A DNA stretch of 64,000 nt from Blastopirellula sp. (GTDB lineage Bacteria > Planctomycetota > Planctomycetia > Pirellulales > Pirellulaceae), in assembly GCA_002733575.1 (NCBI GenBank), contig NVWB01000151.1, positions 1 to 64,000 of the forward strand, written 5' to 3'. Of this stretch, positions 50,842-61,065 are shown piece after piece. Under the pieces are notes generated by a model. That model did not search any database. It had not been told where the DNA came from and worked only from the letters and a program-made list of their open reading frames with translations. The translations under genes were made by a program, and so were the position numbers. Numbering within the stretch: the stretch's first letter is position 1; every line of letters starts with the position of its first letter.

Positions 50842-53754
50842 GTGATCATTTATCGGATATCTCTTGTATTGTTGGTTCTTGCAGTTTGCACTCCCGTGCA
50901 TGCAGACGAAACTGTTGTTGATTTTAAGGATCAGATTGCACCGATCTTTCAGCAACATTGCGTAAAGTGTCATTCACCCAACATCAAAAAGGGCGACTTT
51001 TCACTGGCCACTATTGATGACCTGAAGGCGAACGAGTATGTCATCGCCGGTGATCCTGATGGCAGTTATCTGATTGAGTTGGTCACATCGCAAGATGGTG
51101 ATCCGTCTGCCATGCCGCAGAAAGCTGATCCACTGTCGCCGGAACAGGTTAGCCTGTTGCGGCAATGGATTACCGAAGGTGCAGCTTGGCCTAGCGATGT
51201 CGTTGTAAAGGAAAAGTCCAAGGCGGATGCAACTTGGTGGGCCCTACAGCCATTGAAAACGGGTCAGACTGGAAGCACTAGCCACGAGACCATCGACGAT
51301 TTCTTGCAAGCGAAGCTAGCCGAAAACAAATTGACGTTCAATTCGCCAGCAGACCGTCGTACATTGATTCGCCGTGCGAGTTACGACTTGATTGGCCTGC
51401 CACCGACACCAGCAGAAGTTAAAGCCTTCGTCAATGATCCCGATGTGAATGCTTATAAAAAATTAATCGACCGATTACTGGCGTCGCCTCATTATGGTGA
51501 ACGCTGGGGTCGACACTGGCTAGATGTCGTCCGTTTTGGGGAAAGTGTTGGCTATGAACAAAATCTCATCATCGATAACATCTGGCCGTTTCGAGATTAT
51601 GTCATTCGTTCGATCAACGAAGATAAGCCGTTCGACCAATTTATTCGAGAGCACATTGCAGGCGATGTATTCGGCAAGGACGATCCCAATGTGGCCGTAG
51701 GCTCAGCGTTCCTAGTAGCGGGCCCCTATGACGGCGTCGGAAATCAGGATGTGGTCCAGGCGGCCCAGATTAGAGCCAATACCCTGGACGAAATCATTAG
51801 CGCAACGGGCGAAGCGTTTCTCGGAATGACGCTAGGATGTTCGCGATGCCATGACCATAAGTTCGATCCGATTACGCAGGAAGACTACTATGGTTTGTAT
51901 GCAACTTTCTCAGGCATTCGTCACGGTTCGGTGCCATTGGCAACACCACAAGAGCATGCGGCACGTGGGGAAAAACTCAAGCCGTTGAACAAACGTAAAG
52001 CGGAATTGGAAAAAACGAAGAGCCAAGTCGATGCCAACATTCTAAAGCGTGCTCGCGAAAAACTGGCGGATTACGAAGCCACTTGGCCCCGCGAACCTGT
52101 CGACCGCACCGGGACAGAAGACCGGTTTGAGCCGATCACGGCAAAATTTATCCGGCTAGTGTGTGAAGCGCAGGATGGCAACCCGAACTCGACATCGGGA
52201 TTTGGTATCGAAGAATTTGAAGTGTGGTCGATTGGAAGTGACTCAAAAAATGTTGCACTGGCCAAAAACGGCGGCAAGGCAACCGGAAACGCCCGAACGA
52301 TTGAGGACTTCCCCGGAGCCTACGGACCACAACTTGCTATTGATGGAATGACGGGTGCCCGGTTTTTAGCGAAGAGCAATGATCTGACGATTGAACTAGC
52401 CGAGCCGACATCGATTGATCGCGTGGTGTTTTACAGTGCCCGAAAAGAGACGACACCCGAACAACGTAAGTTCACCTTTGTCGCCGAGTATCGAATTGAA
52501 GTTTCTGAAAACGGCAAACAGTGGCAGGAGGTTTCTAGCAGTCGTGATCGCAAGCCGATTGCTCAACCGGCGTTTGTAAACCACCGCCTGCTGCAACTCG
52601 AAACAAACAACGAAGACCGCAACGAAAAGCAACGTCTTAATAAAGAACTTGGAGCGGTGAAGCGGAAGATCGCTCAAGTTCCTACAATACCTTCCGTCTG
52701 GATTGGTAGCCGTGTAGCGGCCGATGCAAAGGGGCCGTTTAACGTGTTTATTGGTGGGAATCCTCAGAAGAAAGGGGATGAAGTTGTCCCCGCGAGTCTA
52801 GCCATCCTCTCTAAACAGGGTGACGCCAACTATCGGCTTGCTGCCGATGCACCTGAAGCCAAACGTCGACTGACTTTCGCCGACTGGCTAGTGAATCCTG
52901 ATAATCCGCTCACGCCGCGTGTGCTGGCCAATCGATTGTGGCATTACCATTTCGGGACAGGAATAGTCGATACGCCCAGTGATTTCGGCTACATGGGTGG
53001 GCGACCGTCGCACCCCGAGTTGCTTGACTTCCTTACGCTCAAGCTTAAAGAGAATGGCTGGCGTTTCAAGGAAATGCACCGGCTGATCATGTTGTCGCAG
53101 GCTTACCAGCAATCGTCCGCATTTCGAGACGAAGCTGCGAAGATTGATGGAGACTCGCGGTTGTTGTGGCGATTTCCACCTCGCCGACTCTCGGCGGAAG
53201 AAGTTCGCGATACGATCCTGATGGTGAGTGGAAAACTGAATGTGTCTGGTCTCTCTAAATCAAATTCCAATTCAGAGAAACCCAAATCGGTGAATCAGGC
53301 TACAGTCGGTGGCCCAGGCTTCCGGCTTTACCAATTGATGCGGGACAATGTTAGTACTTATGTACCGCTTGATCAACACGGCCCAGAGACTTACCGCCGT
53401 GCCGTGTACCATCAGAATGCCCGCGCATCGGTGGTTGATTTGATGACCGAGTTTGATCAGCCAGATTGCACTTTCTCTACTCCCAGACGCTCCAATACCA
53501 CTACACCGCTACAGGCACTCACTCTGCTTAACCACAGTTTTACGCTCGACATGGCTACCGCGTTTGCAGAGCGTTTGAACCAGGAAGCAGGTGACGACAT
53601 CACGGCGCAGATCGATCGTGCGTACCAGCTTTGTTATGCACGAAACGCATCCACTGAAGAGATCACCGCGTGTCGAGAGTTAATCCGCGACCACGGGGTG
53701 ATCGCCTTCTGCCGTGTTATTCTAAATACCAGCGAGATGATTTATGTCAATTAA
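50842..53754 (+). CDS. PSCyt1-DUF1549-DUF1553 protein with an F5/8-type (discoidin-like) insert
   Basis: This 970-residue protein starts at GTG. Signal peptide to about residue 24. The haem motif CVKCH lies near residue 40. DUF1549 reads TLIRRASYDLIGLPPTPAEV and ERWGRHWLDVVRFGESVGYEQN, with CSRCHDHKFDP near 330. Residues about 425-575 have the look of an F5/8 type C (galactose-binding) domain: AKFIRLVCEAQDGNPNSTSGFGIEEFEVW, PQLAIDG, VVFYSARKETTP. The sister at 44696 lacks this clear segment. The DUF1553 end has NPLTPRVLANRLWHYHFGTG and TTTPLQALTLLNHSF. It overlaps the DUF1501 start by 11 bases, which implies translational coupling. Confidence 0.92.
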   Translation: MIIYRISLVLLVLAVCTPVHADETVVDFKDQIAPIFQQHCVKCHSPNIKKGDFSLATIDDLKANEYVIAGDPDGSYLIELVTSQDGDPSAMPQKADPLSPEQVSLLRQWITEGAAWPSDVVVKEKSKADATWWALQPLKTGQTGSTSHETIDDFLQAKLAENKLTFNSPADRRTLIRRASYDLIGLPPTPAEVKAFVNDPDVNAYKKLIDRLLASPHYGERWGRHWLDVVRFGESVGYEQNLIIDNIWPFRDYVIRSINEDKPFDQFIREHIAGDVFGKDDPNVAVGSAFLVAGPYDGVGNQDVVQAAQIRANTLDEIISATGEAFLGMTLGCSRCHDHKFDPITQEDYYGLYATFSGIRHGSVPLATPQEHAARGEKLKPLNKRKAELEKTKSQVDANILKRAREKLADYEATWPREPVDRTGTEDRFEPITAKFIRLVCEAQDGNPNSTSGFGIEEFEVWSIGSDSKNVALAKNGGKATGNARTIEDFPGAYGPQLAIDGMTGARFLAKSNDLTIELAEPTSIDRVVFYSARKETTPEQRKFTFVAEYRIEVSENGKQWQEVSSSRDRKPIAQPAFVNHRLLQLETNNEDRNEKQRLNKELGAVKRKIAQVPTIPSVWIGSRVAADAKGPFNVFIGGNPQKKGDEVVPASLAILSKQGDANYRLAADAPEAKRRLTFADWLVNPDNPLTPRVLANRLWHYHFGTGIVDTPSDFGYMGGRPSHPELLDFLTLKLKENGWRFKEMHRLIMLSQAYQQSSAFRDEAAKIDGDSRLLWRFPPRRLSAEEVRDTILMVSGKLNVSGLSKSNSNSEKPKSVNQATVGGPGFRLYQLMRDNVSTYVPLDQHGPETYRRAVYHQNARASVVDLMTEFDQPDCTFSTPRRSNTTTPLQALTLLNHSFTLDMATAFAERLNQEAGDDITAQIDRAYQLCYARNASTEEITACRELIRDHGVIAFCRVILNTSEMIYVN

Positions 53755-55189
53755 TCAATTCCAACTTGCGGAACTAACACGTCGCAAATTCCTCGGCAAT
53801 GTTACCTCTGGGCTTGGGGGCATTGGGCTAATGCAGCTTTTAAGCAGCTCGGCCTCGGCTGAACAATCAGCATGGCAGCCAGGGCGAGGGCAGACGCATC
53901 ATCAACCGAAGGCCAAACGCGTTCTGCAAATCTTCTGTCCTGGTGCAGCTTCGCATATCGACTTATGGGAACACAAACCATCGCTCGCAAAGTACCACGG
54001 CAAGCCGTTGCCTGGCGAAGAGAACTTCGTATCGTTTCAGGGCAAGAACGGTAATATTATGCAGAGCCCATGGGCCTTCACTCCATCGGGCGAAAGTGGC
54101 AAGCAAATCACGTCCATGTTGCCGCACATGGCGAAGCATGTCGACGACATTGCATTTATCCATTCGATGCATAGTGAGACCAACACGCATGGCCCCGGCT
54201 GCGTATTTATGAATACCGGACATCCGACGGAAGGATTTCCTAGTGCCGGTGCCTGGACCAGTTATGCACTCGGCAGTGAAAACGAAAATTTACCGGCATT
54301 TGTAGCGATTACCGATACCCGAGGCGAACCGCCCAACGGCAAAGCGAACTGGTCCAACGGATATCTGCCCGCCCGACATCAGTCTATCATGATGAGCGAT
54401 CAGCGGTCGATTCGGAATCTGACCCGACCTGGCTCAATTTCTGAAGCAGAAGACATCGCATCAAGAAAGCTACTCGCTCAACTAAACGGCAACTTCGCGG
54501 CAGCCAATCCGGCGGAGAGTGATCTGCAAGCCCGCGTTGCAGCGTATGAACTGGCCGCACGGATGCAATTGTCTGCACCGGAAGTGTCTGATCTTTCGCG
54601 CGAGACGTCCGAAACGCATAAACTGTATGGCACGCAAGATGAGAATTCGCTCAAGGCGGCTTACGCACGGAACTGCCTGCTGGCTCGGAGATTGCTGGAA
54701 CGCGATGTGCGTTATGTGAATTTGTATTGCGCCTCGCGAGCATCTGGCGTCGATGGTTTATTGAATTGGGACGCCCATAAAACGCTCAAAGCAGACTATG
54801 AGCGGCACTGTCCAATCTTCGATCAACCCACCGCGGCACTGCTGACCGATCTTAAACAATCAGGTCTGCTGGAGGACACGCTAGTGCTCTGGACCACCGA
54901 GTTCGGTCGTATGCCTACACATCAGGCTGGTACCGCAGGCCGGGATCACAATCCAGACGGCTTCACCTGCTGGATGATGGGAGCCGGTGTGAAACCGGGT
55001 GTTAGCTACGGAGCAACTGACGAATTCGGCCGTCGCGCGGAAATAAATCCAACGACCGTCTGGGACTTCTACGCCACGGTCTTGCATCTGCTAGGATTCC
55101 AACACGAACAACTGACCTGGTACCACAATGGCCTCAACCGAAGACTGACCGATGTGCATGGGCACGTGATTAAGGAAATACTCGCGTGA
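53744..55189 (+). CDS. DUF1501 protein coupled to PSD1
   Basis: This 481-residue protein overlaps the end of the PSD1 gene by 11 bases. Signal: LTRRKFLGNVTSGLGGIGLMQLL (Tat). Family landmarks: KRVLQIFCPGAASHIDLWEHKP, SGESGKQITSMLPHM, WDAHKTLKADYERH, LWTTEFGRMPTHQ and AGRDHNPDGFTCWMMG. The metal-ligand pattern DH...D is kept. Activity unknown. Its stop overlaps the next start (GTGA), so three genes are probably on one transcript. Confidence 0.92.
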   Translation: MSINQFQLAELTRRKFLGNVTSGLGGIGLMQLLSSSASAEQSAWQPGRGQTHHQPKAKRVLQIFCPGAASHIDLWEHKPSLAKYHGKPLPGEENFVSFQGKNGNIMQSPWAFTPSGESGKQITSMLPHMAKHVDDIAFIHSMHSETNTHGPGCVFMNTGHPTEGFPSAGAWTSYALGSENENLPAFVAITDTRGEPPNGKANWSNGYLPARHQSIMMSDQRSIRNLTRPGSISEAEDIASRKLLAQLNGNFAAANPAESDLQARVAAYELAARMQLSAPEVSDLSRETSETHKLYGTQDENSLKAAYARNCLLARRLLERDVRYVNLYCASRASGVDGLLNWDAHKTLKADYERHCPIFDQPTAALLTDLKQSGLLEDTLVLWTTEFGRMPTHQAGTAGRDHNPDGFTCWMMGAGVKPGVSYGATDEFGRRAEINPTTVWDFYATVLHLLGFQHEQLTWYHNGLNRRLTDVHGHVIKEILA

Positions 55190-55884
55190 CCGGTAGTCCA
55201 AGCATCAATCGTATTCTAATCGTTTCATGTGTTTCCCTCGTAAGTAGTTCACTTCACGCCTTGGAGAAAAGTTCCAAGCCTCCTTTTAGAGGGCACGAAA
55301 CCTTCGATGTTCTGAAGCCAGAGCATTTCACAAAATTCCCTGAAAAGAATTCCCGAGTCAGAGAAGGTGTCCTCTGGACTCATGGCAAAAGTGGGAACAA
55401 ATATCCACCATCGGTTGGCATTCCCATTGCTGAGAAAGATTGCACGCTTTCCTTCAAATACCGTCACTTGGGTGATGGGGGTATGATCTGGTTTTTCATT
55501 AATGGAGAAGATGGATTTGGCAGTTTTGATCACCTTCTTCGGGTTAAATTAACGAGAGCCGGAGTTGCGGTTCAAGTCGATGGACATTCTAAGGATGCTA
55601 ACCATCCAAAACGACAAGCGGACAGGAAGCCAGATAAAGTTAGCGGTGCGTACCGTTTGCCCGAAAAACTGCCGTTGGATAAGGTCAATCTTACAGAAAA
55701 TAAATGGCATCAAGTAAAATTGGTGTTCATAAAAAATAAAGTGACGATCAGTCTCGATGACAACTTATGGACCAAACAGTTATCGCGTCCTGGTTTTGTT
55801 TATGAAAAGCAGGAATTATACTGGATGCTCAATGGTGGTGATCAAGGAATTGAAATTGATGATGTAAAAGTCGTCGCCAATTAA
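55186..55884 (+). CDS. Secreted LamG/DUF1080-like protein
   Basis: 232 residues, starting at GTG 55186 that overlaps the upstream stop by four bases (GTGA), the strongest evidence for this start. Signal peptide residues 1-26. It is a single beta-sandwich like concanavalin-A-type lectins: KYRHLGDGGMIWFFINGEDGFGSF, LLRVKLTRAGVAVQV, WHQVKLVFIKNKVTISLDDNLW. It resembles DUF1080 fold proteins but lacks the FDGT..W start. Probably carbohydrate binding. Confidence 0.75.
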   Translation: MTGSPSINRILIVSCVSLVSSSLHALEKSSKPPFRGHETFDVLKPEHFTKFPEKNSRVREGVLWTHGKSGNKYPPSVGIPIAEKDCTLSFKYRHLGDGGMIWFFINGEDGFGSFDHLLRVKLTRAGVAVQVDGHSKDANHPKRQADRKPDKVSGAYRLPEKLPLDKVNLTENKWHQVKLVFIKNKVTISLDDNLWTKQLSRPGFVYEKQELYWMLNGGDQGIEIDDVKVVAN

Positions 55885-55913
55885 TTAATCAGTAAAGAAC
55901 TTTAGGTATCACA

Positions 55914-58502
55914 ATGAAACCAACAATAATAATTCAGATGATTCTGGTGGCTTCAGTTGCCACGACGACTATCGCCGAACCACAACGGAGTGCGACCACG
56001 TCAGACAGAATTCGACTTGCCAAAGGCTTTGATATCGAATTAATTTATTCTGTTCCTCGCGACGACCAGGGTTCGTGGGTTGCGATGTGCCAAGACGACA
56101 AAGGGCGATTGATCGTCAGCGATCAGTACGGCGGACTGTTTCGCTTTCCTATTCCCAAACTAGGCGAGAAAGTCGATCCAGCATCTATCGAGCAAATCAC
56201 TTATACCGAGGATAACACTAAGGCCAGACCAGATGAACCGAAGCCGAAGAAAGCAGATAACGCCGAATTGCGGAAACTTCCCAATATCGGGCACGCTCAA
56301 GGGCTCTGTTATGCGTTTGACAGCCTTTACGTGGTGGTCAACTCTCGGGCGAGTTCCACAGGCTCAGGCGTGTTTCGCTTACTAGATACCGATGGCGATG
56401 ATCAATTCGATAAGATTGTGACCATTAAAGCGTTGGATGCCACCGGTGGAGAGCATGGGCCGCACGCAATCTTGCCGGCACCAGATGGAAAACATCTCTA
56501 TATAGTCATGGGGAATCAGACAGCATTGCCTGAAGATTATACACATTCTCGTGTACCAGAGGTCTGGGCTGAAGATCAACTCTTCCCCTCACTTCAGCAT
56601 TTCATGCGAGGAGCAGAGGCTCCGCTTGGGCACGTTGCACAGATCGATCCAGAAGGTAAAACTTGGGAAATCGTCGCAACCGGATTTCGCAATCAGTATG
56701 ACGCAGCAGTAAACAAAGATGGAGAACTTTTTACCTACGACGCCGATATGGAGTGGGACTTAAACACGCCCTGGTATCGACCAACTCGCATCAACCACGT
56801 GATCGATGGAGCCGAGTTTGGCTGGCGTGTCGGTTCAGGTAAGTTCATGGACTACTGTAGTGATACCTTTGGAGCCGTTGTTGATATCGGTCCTGGTTCT
56901 CCGACTGGAGTAACCTTTGGCTACGGGGCCAAGTTCCCTGCTAAATACCAGAACGCAATGTTCGTTTGCGATTGGTCCTACGGTAAACTTTATGCCGTTC
57001 ATATGGAACCCAAGGGCTCCACTTACACTGCAAAGTTTGAAGAATTCGCCAGTGCTCAACCACTTCCTTTGACCGACATCCTGGTCAACCCAGCAGACGG
57101 CGCCATGTATTTCACCATCGGTGGCCGCCGAGTTCAGTCTGGTCTCTACCGTGTTACTTACATCGGGGATGAATCTACTGCGCCAGCACCATCTGATTCC
57201 AATGGTGAAAAGGCCCGTCAACAGCGACATGCTCTTGAAACGTTTGTTCAAAAAGATGCAGCCGAAGCAGATGCGAGACAGTTAGATAGAATCTGGAAAT
57301 CGCTAGGCTCGCAAGATCGTGGCATCCGACATGCGGCTCGCGTGGCACTTGAGAAACAGCCGGTGAAAAACTGGAAGCCACGCCTCGCTGGCGAACAGCA
57401 TCCAGTTCTGGCTACCGCCGCAATGATCGCGTTGGCCCGGACCGATGGAGAAAACTCGGCACCGGTCATCCTCAATAAATCAATGAGCTTCAACTACGGC
57501 ACACTTAGGAACCGCCAAGAGCGTCTTGATCTCCTTCGGTGCATTACGCTGGCTCTGACTCGTGGTGGAGAACCGAAGCCGGCGTTGAAAAACAAACTAA
57601 TCGTTTGGCTAGATGAGATCTATCCTGCACGCACACCGGAAGAGAACCGTGACTTATCTGGCATCATGGCATTTCTTCAGGCACCATCTGCCGCCAAGAA
57701 AGGAATGGCACTATTGGCAAATGCCTCGGGTCAGGAAGAGCAAATCGGATATGCCCTCAACTTGCGTCACGTTAAGAAAGAGTGGACACCGGAATTAAGG
57801 AAGCAGTATTTCAAGTGGTTTGTCAGAGCCGGTAACTACCAAGGCGGCGCACGTCTACGGAATTATCTGGACGACGTTAAACAGCACGCAATCGACTCAG
57901 TTCCAGCGAAACAGATAACTCCTGCTCTGGCGAAAATTATCAAGACCCAACCCAAAGAGGGCGATCCACAGTTTACCCTCGAACCCCGAGATTTTGTCAA
58001 AGCGTGGGCCAGGAAAGATCTAAACAAATTACTAAGCGAGGGATTGCAGAAGGGCCGCGACTTCAAGAATGGGCGACAGATGTTTGGTGCCGGATCTTGC
58101 TACGTCTGTCATCGCTTCAAAGGCGAAGGCGGAGCCGTTGGCCCTGACCTGACCGCGGCAGGCGGCAAGTTCAGTCCGCACGATCTACTAGAATCAGTGA
58201 TTGATCCGAACAAGGTAATCAGTGACCAGTATAGTGCGAGTAATTTCATGCTTGATAGTGGGCTCATTATCAACGGTCGGATCATGAACATGAAGGGCGA
58301 TACCTATTGGATTAATACCGACATGATGAAGCCTAGTGCCATTACCAAAATTAACCTGAATGACATCGAAGCAATCAAGGCTTCCCCCGTTTCCATGATG
58401 CCTGCTGGCCTTCTTTCGACAATGAAAAAAGAAGACATCCTTGATCTGCTCGCTTACCTCATCTCCGGCGGCAATCCAGAGCATGCGTTGTTCGCTGAGT
58501 AA
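55914..58502 (+). CDS. PVC-type haem-binding protein: beta-propeller, HEAT-like region, c-type haem
   Basis: This 862-residue protein has a signal peptide (1-22), then a beta-propeller like the soluble glucose dehydrogenase/PSMBD28 group at residues 30-420 (GHAQGLCYAFDSLYVVVNSR, GEHGPHAILPAPDGKHLYIVMG, GFRNQYDAAVNKDGELFTYD..WDLNTPWYRP, VCDWSYGKLYAV, GAMYFTIGGRR). Next come helical repeats at about 440-650 and a C-terminal haem domain with CYVCH near residue 729 and a following GGAVGPDLTAAGG. This organisation is common in planctomycetes and likely oxidises sugars or alcohols with electron transfer to the haem. It lies 29 bases after the LamG-like gene and probably in the same operon as the PSD1/DUF1501 pair. 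Confidence 0.93.
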   Translation: MKPTIIIQMILVASVATTTIAEPQRSATTSDRIRLAKGFDIELIYSVPRDDQGSWVAMCQDDKGRLIVSDQYGGLFRFPIPKLGEKVDPASIEQITYTEDNTKARPDEPKPKKADNAELRKLPNIGHAQGLCYAFDSLYVVVNSRASSTGSGVFRLLDTDGDDQFDKIVTIKALDATGGEHGPHAILPAPDGKHLYIVMGNQTALPEDYTHSRVPEVWAEDQLFPSLQHFMRGAEAPLGHVAQIDPEGKTWEIVATGFRNQYDAAVNKDGELFTYDADMEWDLNTPWYRPTRINHVIDGAEFGWRVGSGKFMDYCSDTFGAVVDIGPGSPTGVTFGYGAKFPAKYQNAMFVCDWSYGKLYAVHMEPKGSTYTAKFEEFASAQPLPLTDILVNPADGAMYFTIGGRRVQSGLYRVTYIGDESTAPAPSDSNGEKARQQRHALETFVQKDAAEADARQLDRIWKSLGSQDRGIRHAARVALEKQPVKNWKPRLAGEQHPVLATAAMIALARTDGENSAPVILNKSMSFNYGTLRNRQERLDLLRCITLALTRGGEPKPALKNKLIVWLDEIYPARTPEENRDLSGIMAFLQAPSAAKKGMALLANASGQEEQIGYALNLRHVKKEWTPELRKQYFKWFVRAGNYQGGARLRNYLDDVKQHAIDSVPAKQITPALAKIIKTQPKEGDPQFTLEPRDFVKAWARKDLNKLLSEGLQKGRDFKNGRQMFGAGSCYVCHRFKGEGGAVGPDLTAAGGKFSPHDLLESVIDPNKVISDQYSASNFMLDSGLIINGRIMNMKGDTYWINTDMMKPSAITKINLNDIEAIKASPVSMMPAGLLSTMKKEDILDLLAYLISGGNPEHALFAE

Positions 58503-58548
58503 AGACGCATCGATAAACCATGAATGATCTAAAAATTGATATCGTTAT

Positions 58549-59778
58549 TTAATTTGCGTGATAGTGTAGGCTCTCTTTCAAATAAGGGTCTTTTGCTGGG
58601 ACGGGATTCTTTGCGTCAAAGCATCTCAGAATCAACAGGGTTCCGGCGCCTACCAGACAACAGATTGATGCGATTTCCCATATTCCGAAGACTGGTTTAC
58701 TTATGAGTGTGGACGGGAAAATCATTACATAAAGATCGACCCAACGGCCAATCAGTACCACTATTGCCACTTTCATCATGATGCCTGAACTGCGTTTGGC
58801 CGGTTGTGGAAGTAACACAAAGAAGGGGATGACCCAGTTGAGAATTATCGAGACGACAACTACCGGCCCCCATGATCCGTGGGTGCGAATGATGAAGTAG
58901 GACGTTTCTTCTGGGATGTTTGTATACCAAATGAGCATATATTGACTAAACCAGATGTACATCCAAAAACAACTAAATCCAATCATTAACCGACCAAGAT
59001 CATGCAAGTGTTCGTCGGTAAAGACTCCGTGCAAGGGGCGACCTTGCACGCGTAGTAACAACCCTAAAATAATGATAACGGCCAGGGTTGCTTGAATCAT
59101 GCCTGAGAAATTGTAAACGCCCCATATCGTACTAAACCAAAGTGGATCAAGTGCCATAATCCAATCGACACAGGCTAACGAAAACGTCACTGCATAAACG
59201 GCTAAAAACAACGCCGACAATCCAACATTCGAATCACTGAGTTTTGTATCGCCAGATTCATCTTGTTTCAGAGAGCGACTCACTAGCATTTTGCCGAGTA
59301 AACTCCACACCACCACGTACGCTACAGAGCGTATCATCCAGAACCAAGGCGTCAGCCAAAGCTCCTTAAACCAAAATGTGCCAGGCCCTCCGTGCCAATC
59401 GTGATGCCAGCCATATTCTTGAAACCGTAGCCCCAACACCAGCAGCATGAAGATACCTGCAACCGGCAATGCCTTGGCGAGCGACTCGGGTATTCGGCGA
59501 AATGCGACATGCCAGCCAGCACCACTGATATATGTGAGTGCAATAAATAAAGTTCCACCAAGGGCAATCGTTAGCAAAAAGAAGGCAACCACAAAAAGAT
59601 TGCTCCAGATGCGCAGCCTCAGTTGATCCCAGAGAACCCAGGTGCTGTTCTCGCCTAAATTAATTTCAAGATGATCGGGTGCAAAAGCAGCACCGCACAG
59701 CAAAACCAAGGCACTTGCGGCCACCAAATAGACCAGCGGTTTGCGTTGTTCTTTGGTCGACAATGAAGTATCGTTCAT
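58549..59778 (-). CDS. actF: Alternative Complex III quinol:cytochrome c oxidoreductase subunit ActF
   Basis: This 409-residue protein has ten hydrophobic segments. It is homologous to NrfD-like ActC and ActF. Landmarks: HHDWHGGPGTFWFKELWLTPWFW, VDWIMALDPLWFSTIWGVYNFSG, HDLGRLMIGFSCFWMYIWFSQYMLIWYTNIPEE. The start overlaps the ActE stop by four bases. It is the last gene of this minus-strand operon, 46 bases from the stop of the convergent dehydrogenase gene, with no clear terminator. It probably binds quinone with ActC. Confidence 0.93.
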   Translation of the reverse strand: MNDTSLSTKEQRKPLVYLVAASALVLLCGAAFAPDHLEINLGENSTWVLWDQLRLRIWSNLFVVAFFLLTIALGGTLFIALTYISGAGWHVAFRRIPESLAKALPVAGIFMLLVLGLRFQEYGWHHDWHGGPGTFWFKELWLTPWFWMIRSVAYVVVWSLLGKMLVSRSLKQDESGDTKLSDSNVGLSALFLAVYAVTFSLACVDWIMALDPLWFSTIWGVYNFSGMIQATLAVIIILGLLLRVQGRPLHGVFTDEHLHDLGRLMIGFSCFWMYIWFSQYMLIWYTNIPEETSYFIIRTHGSWGPVVVVSIILNWVIPFFVLLPQPAKRSSGIMMKVAIVVLIGRWVDLYVMIFPSTLISKPVFGIWEIASICCLVGAGTLLILRCFDAKNPVPAKDPYLKESLHYHAN

Positions 59779-60530
59779 TCCGTTTTGCCTCCATCTTGTT
59801 CAGGCTTTGACTCTAATTCTGCCTCAGGTTTTGGATCTGGGGTATTTTCAATGGGTGGAGCTTTAGCTTGAAGCGAACGAACGTAATTTATTAAATCCCA
59901 GCGTTCGTCTGGAGAAACTTGGGTTGCCATTTCCGACATGCTCCCTTGTCCATAAGTAAGAATGTGAAACAATTGCCCATCTTTCATTTGAACGGACTTG
60001 CCAGTTAGCATCGAAGGCGGGGGAGGAAATCCACGTTGCGGCACCATGCCATCCCCTTTGCCCGTTGCTCCATGACAACAATTACAGAAGACTCGGTATA
60101 GTTCTCCACCCCGTGTGACAGAAGCTTGATATTGCTTGCTAGACTCTTCGCGATCTGCTTTCAACTTCTCTTGCAGACTGACTGCTTGTTCTGAATCGTC
60201 CTCGCTCGCAGTACTTTCTATTTTTTCCGCTGTTGTAATTTGACCGTGAGGATTGATTAATTCTTCGCCAGCACGAATCGCATCTTCTTTGGTAGCTTCG
60301 TAGTGAAGGGGCAATTCACCACGGGCAATTGTGCCAAAAACAGGGGACTGTAGAGTTCGCCCATTCGGAAAATGAGGGTTAGGGGCGTACGCATTCCAAG
60401 CTGTCGAGTACTTCATATCAGGAAGTATTTCGAAATTGGGTTGCGTATAGTCAACACGGAGCATCCACGACGAGATCACTACGATTGCCAATAACCCACT
60501 CAGTATAATATTAATAAGACTTAGCTTCAC
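59775..60530 (-). CDS. actE: Alternative Complex III mono-haem cytochrome c subunit ActE
   Basis: 251 residues with a GTG start (GAGGAG six bases upstream). N-terminal helix residues 6-22 anchors the protein. The haem site is CNCCH near residue 149, followed by GATGKGDGMVPQRGFPPPPSM and the axial Met region SMSEMATQVSP. A charged, Pro-rich tail ends the protein. Accepts electrons from the quinol-binding subunits and passes them to the terminal oxidase or cytochrome. Confidence 0.92.
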   Translation of the reverse strand: MKLSLINIILSGLLAIVVISSWMLRVDYTQPNFEILPDMKYSTAWNAYAPNPHFPNGRTLQSPVFGTIARGELPLHYEATKEDAIRAGEELINPHGQITTAEKIESTASEDDSEQAVSLQEKLKADREESSKQYQASVTRGGELYRVFCNCCHGATGKGDGMVPQRGFPPPPSMLTGKSVQMKDGQLFHILTYGQGSMSEMATQVSPDERWDLINYVRSLQAKAPPIENTPDPKPEAELESKPEQDGGKTE

Positions 60531-60546
60531 AACACGCTCCTCGCAA

Positions 60547-61065
60547 TCACAGCAATTTTTCTTCTATGGCTACAACGTCATATTTATGCAACAGATCTTG
60601 CACAGCCGATAGATCAAATGAAGCATTCGCTTCATTGATGACTAATACAAACTGATCATCGGTCACTCGGGGACTAATCATCCGAATATGCTTGCCTGGA
60701 TAAAGTTTGCAGACCGCAAAAAGGGCAAAGACAGAACCGAATCCTGCCAGCAAAATTGCCGCTTCAAAGGCTACAGGAACATCGGAAGGAAGTGAATTCC
60801 ACGGCTTGCCCCCAACATTTATGGCCCAGCTAATCGATGCACTCCAATGTTCAAACCATAACATTCCCAACCCTCCCACCATCCCGCAGACGAAGCAAAC
60901 CCAGGTCAATCGAGAGGGCTTCAATCCCATGGCCTTATCAAGTCCATGCACTGCATAAGGGGTGAATACATCAACAATCTGTAGACCTTCTAAACGCACC
61001 GCATTGGTGGCTGCCAGAAGATCATCTTCGTGCTCAAAATGAGCAAGGATCACTCGTTCACTCAT
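60547..61065 (-). CDS. actD: Alternative Complex III subunit ActD (DUF3341)
   Basis: This 172-residue protein starts at the overlapping ATGA with ActC. Two hydrophobic segments (about 56-75 and 95-120) and an N-terminal regulatory-like domain ([42 protein letters not shown]) are typical of DUF3341. ActD is a membrane subunit without cofactors. It lies between ActC and ActE in the standard operon order. Confidence 0.93.
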   Translation of the reverse strand: MSERVILAHFEHEDDLLAATNAVRLEGLQIVDVFTPYAVHGLDKAMGLKPSRLTWVCFVCGMVGGLGMLWFEHWSASISWAINVGGKPWNSLPSDVPVAFEAAILLAGFGSVFALFAVCKLYPGKHIRMISPRVTDDQFVLVINEANASFDLSAVQDLLHKYDVVAIEEKLL

